From Trichostrongylus colubriformis (lineage: Eukaryota > Nematoda > Chromadorea > Rhabditida > Trichostrongylidae): a stretch of DNA of 64,000 nucleotides. This document shows positions 63,951 through 64,000 of the stretch, one piece after another (the stretch's first letter is position 1; the number at the start of each line of letters is the position of its first letter). Under the pieces are notes generated by a model. It had not been told where the DNA came from, searched no databases, and was given only the letters and a program-made list of their open reading frames with translations. The stretch is from the NCBI GenBank assembly GCA_963978905.1, contig OZ022256.1, positions 21,763,743 through 21,827,742 on the forward strand. The letters are read 5' to 3'. The translations under genes were made by a program, and so were the position numbers.

Positions 63951-64000
63951 TTTCTAAAAGCATTCAATCACATTACAGTATGATGATCGTAGGTCATCGA

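Noticed and set aside
1..64000. CRISPR arrays, rRNA genes or bacterial operons
   Set aside because: No spaced direct repeats of CRISPR type, no rRNA-like stretches and no densely packed prokaryotic genes were seen. The window is eukaryotic.

Overview
The window looks like nuclear DNA of a nematode, most likely a hookworm or other strongylid. This is inferred from short introns (about 50-90 bp) with TTTCAG-type 3' splice sites, and from the mix of transposons: RTE-type LINE, BEL/Pao, Ty3/gypsy, Penelope-like, mariner and tRNA-derived SINEs. Host coding capacity is low and most recognisable sequence is mobile DNA. I see no rRNA, CRISPR array, operon or plasmid feature.

Layout. 0-13 kb: a broken RTE endonuclease fragment, SINE copies, an element with long inverted ends (6.47-7.85 kb), a five-unit tandem repeat with a hairpin core (8.1-8.6 kb), a Tc1/mariner-type MITE (9.67-10.17 kb) and an AT-rich reverse transcriptase ORF on the minus strand (11.4-12.5 kb). 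13.9-18.9 kb, minus strand: a spliced host gene with features of a GT31 beta-1,3-galactosyltransferase, including a signal anchor and a duplicated exon. 21-32 kb: a TTAA-type MITE, then a degenerate BEL/Pao gag split by a 4,494 bp Ty3/gypsy element with a perfect 5-bp target duplication, then a tandem repeat split by another MITE copy. 32.5-33.0 kb, minus: a small three-exon gene for a secreted protein. 36.7-37.5 kb: a deleted mariner. 37,858-46,135, minus: a full-length BEL/Pao element with both LTRs and a 5-bp target duplication, carrying an extra degenerate ORF after pol that combines a coiled coil with cysteine knuckles. 46.6-48.9 kb: a palindrome of about 2.25 kb with 1.08-kb arms. 49-57.6 kb: further repeats, an exon-like tandem array, a third MITE and a second BEL/Pao remnant. 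59.4-62.4 kb: a young Penelope-like element with an intact RT plus GIY-YIG ORF, near-identical inverted pseudo-LTRs and hammerhead-ribozyme-like motifs, lying next to or inside a host gene for a type II membrane protein (62.6-63.76 kb, minus).

The history is layered. The gypsy element entered an existing BEL gag, a MITE entered an existing tandem array, and the Penelope element made a 13-bp duplication close to host exons. The strongest candidates for something undescribed are the post-pol ORF of the BEL/Pao element, the large palindrome whose arms keep matching reading frames, and the hammerhead-bearing Penelope element. All exon models were made by eye from splice signals and reading phase; none has been tested against transcripts.
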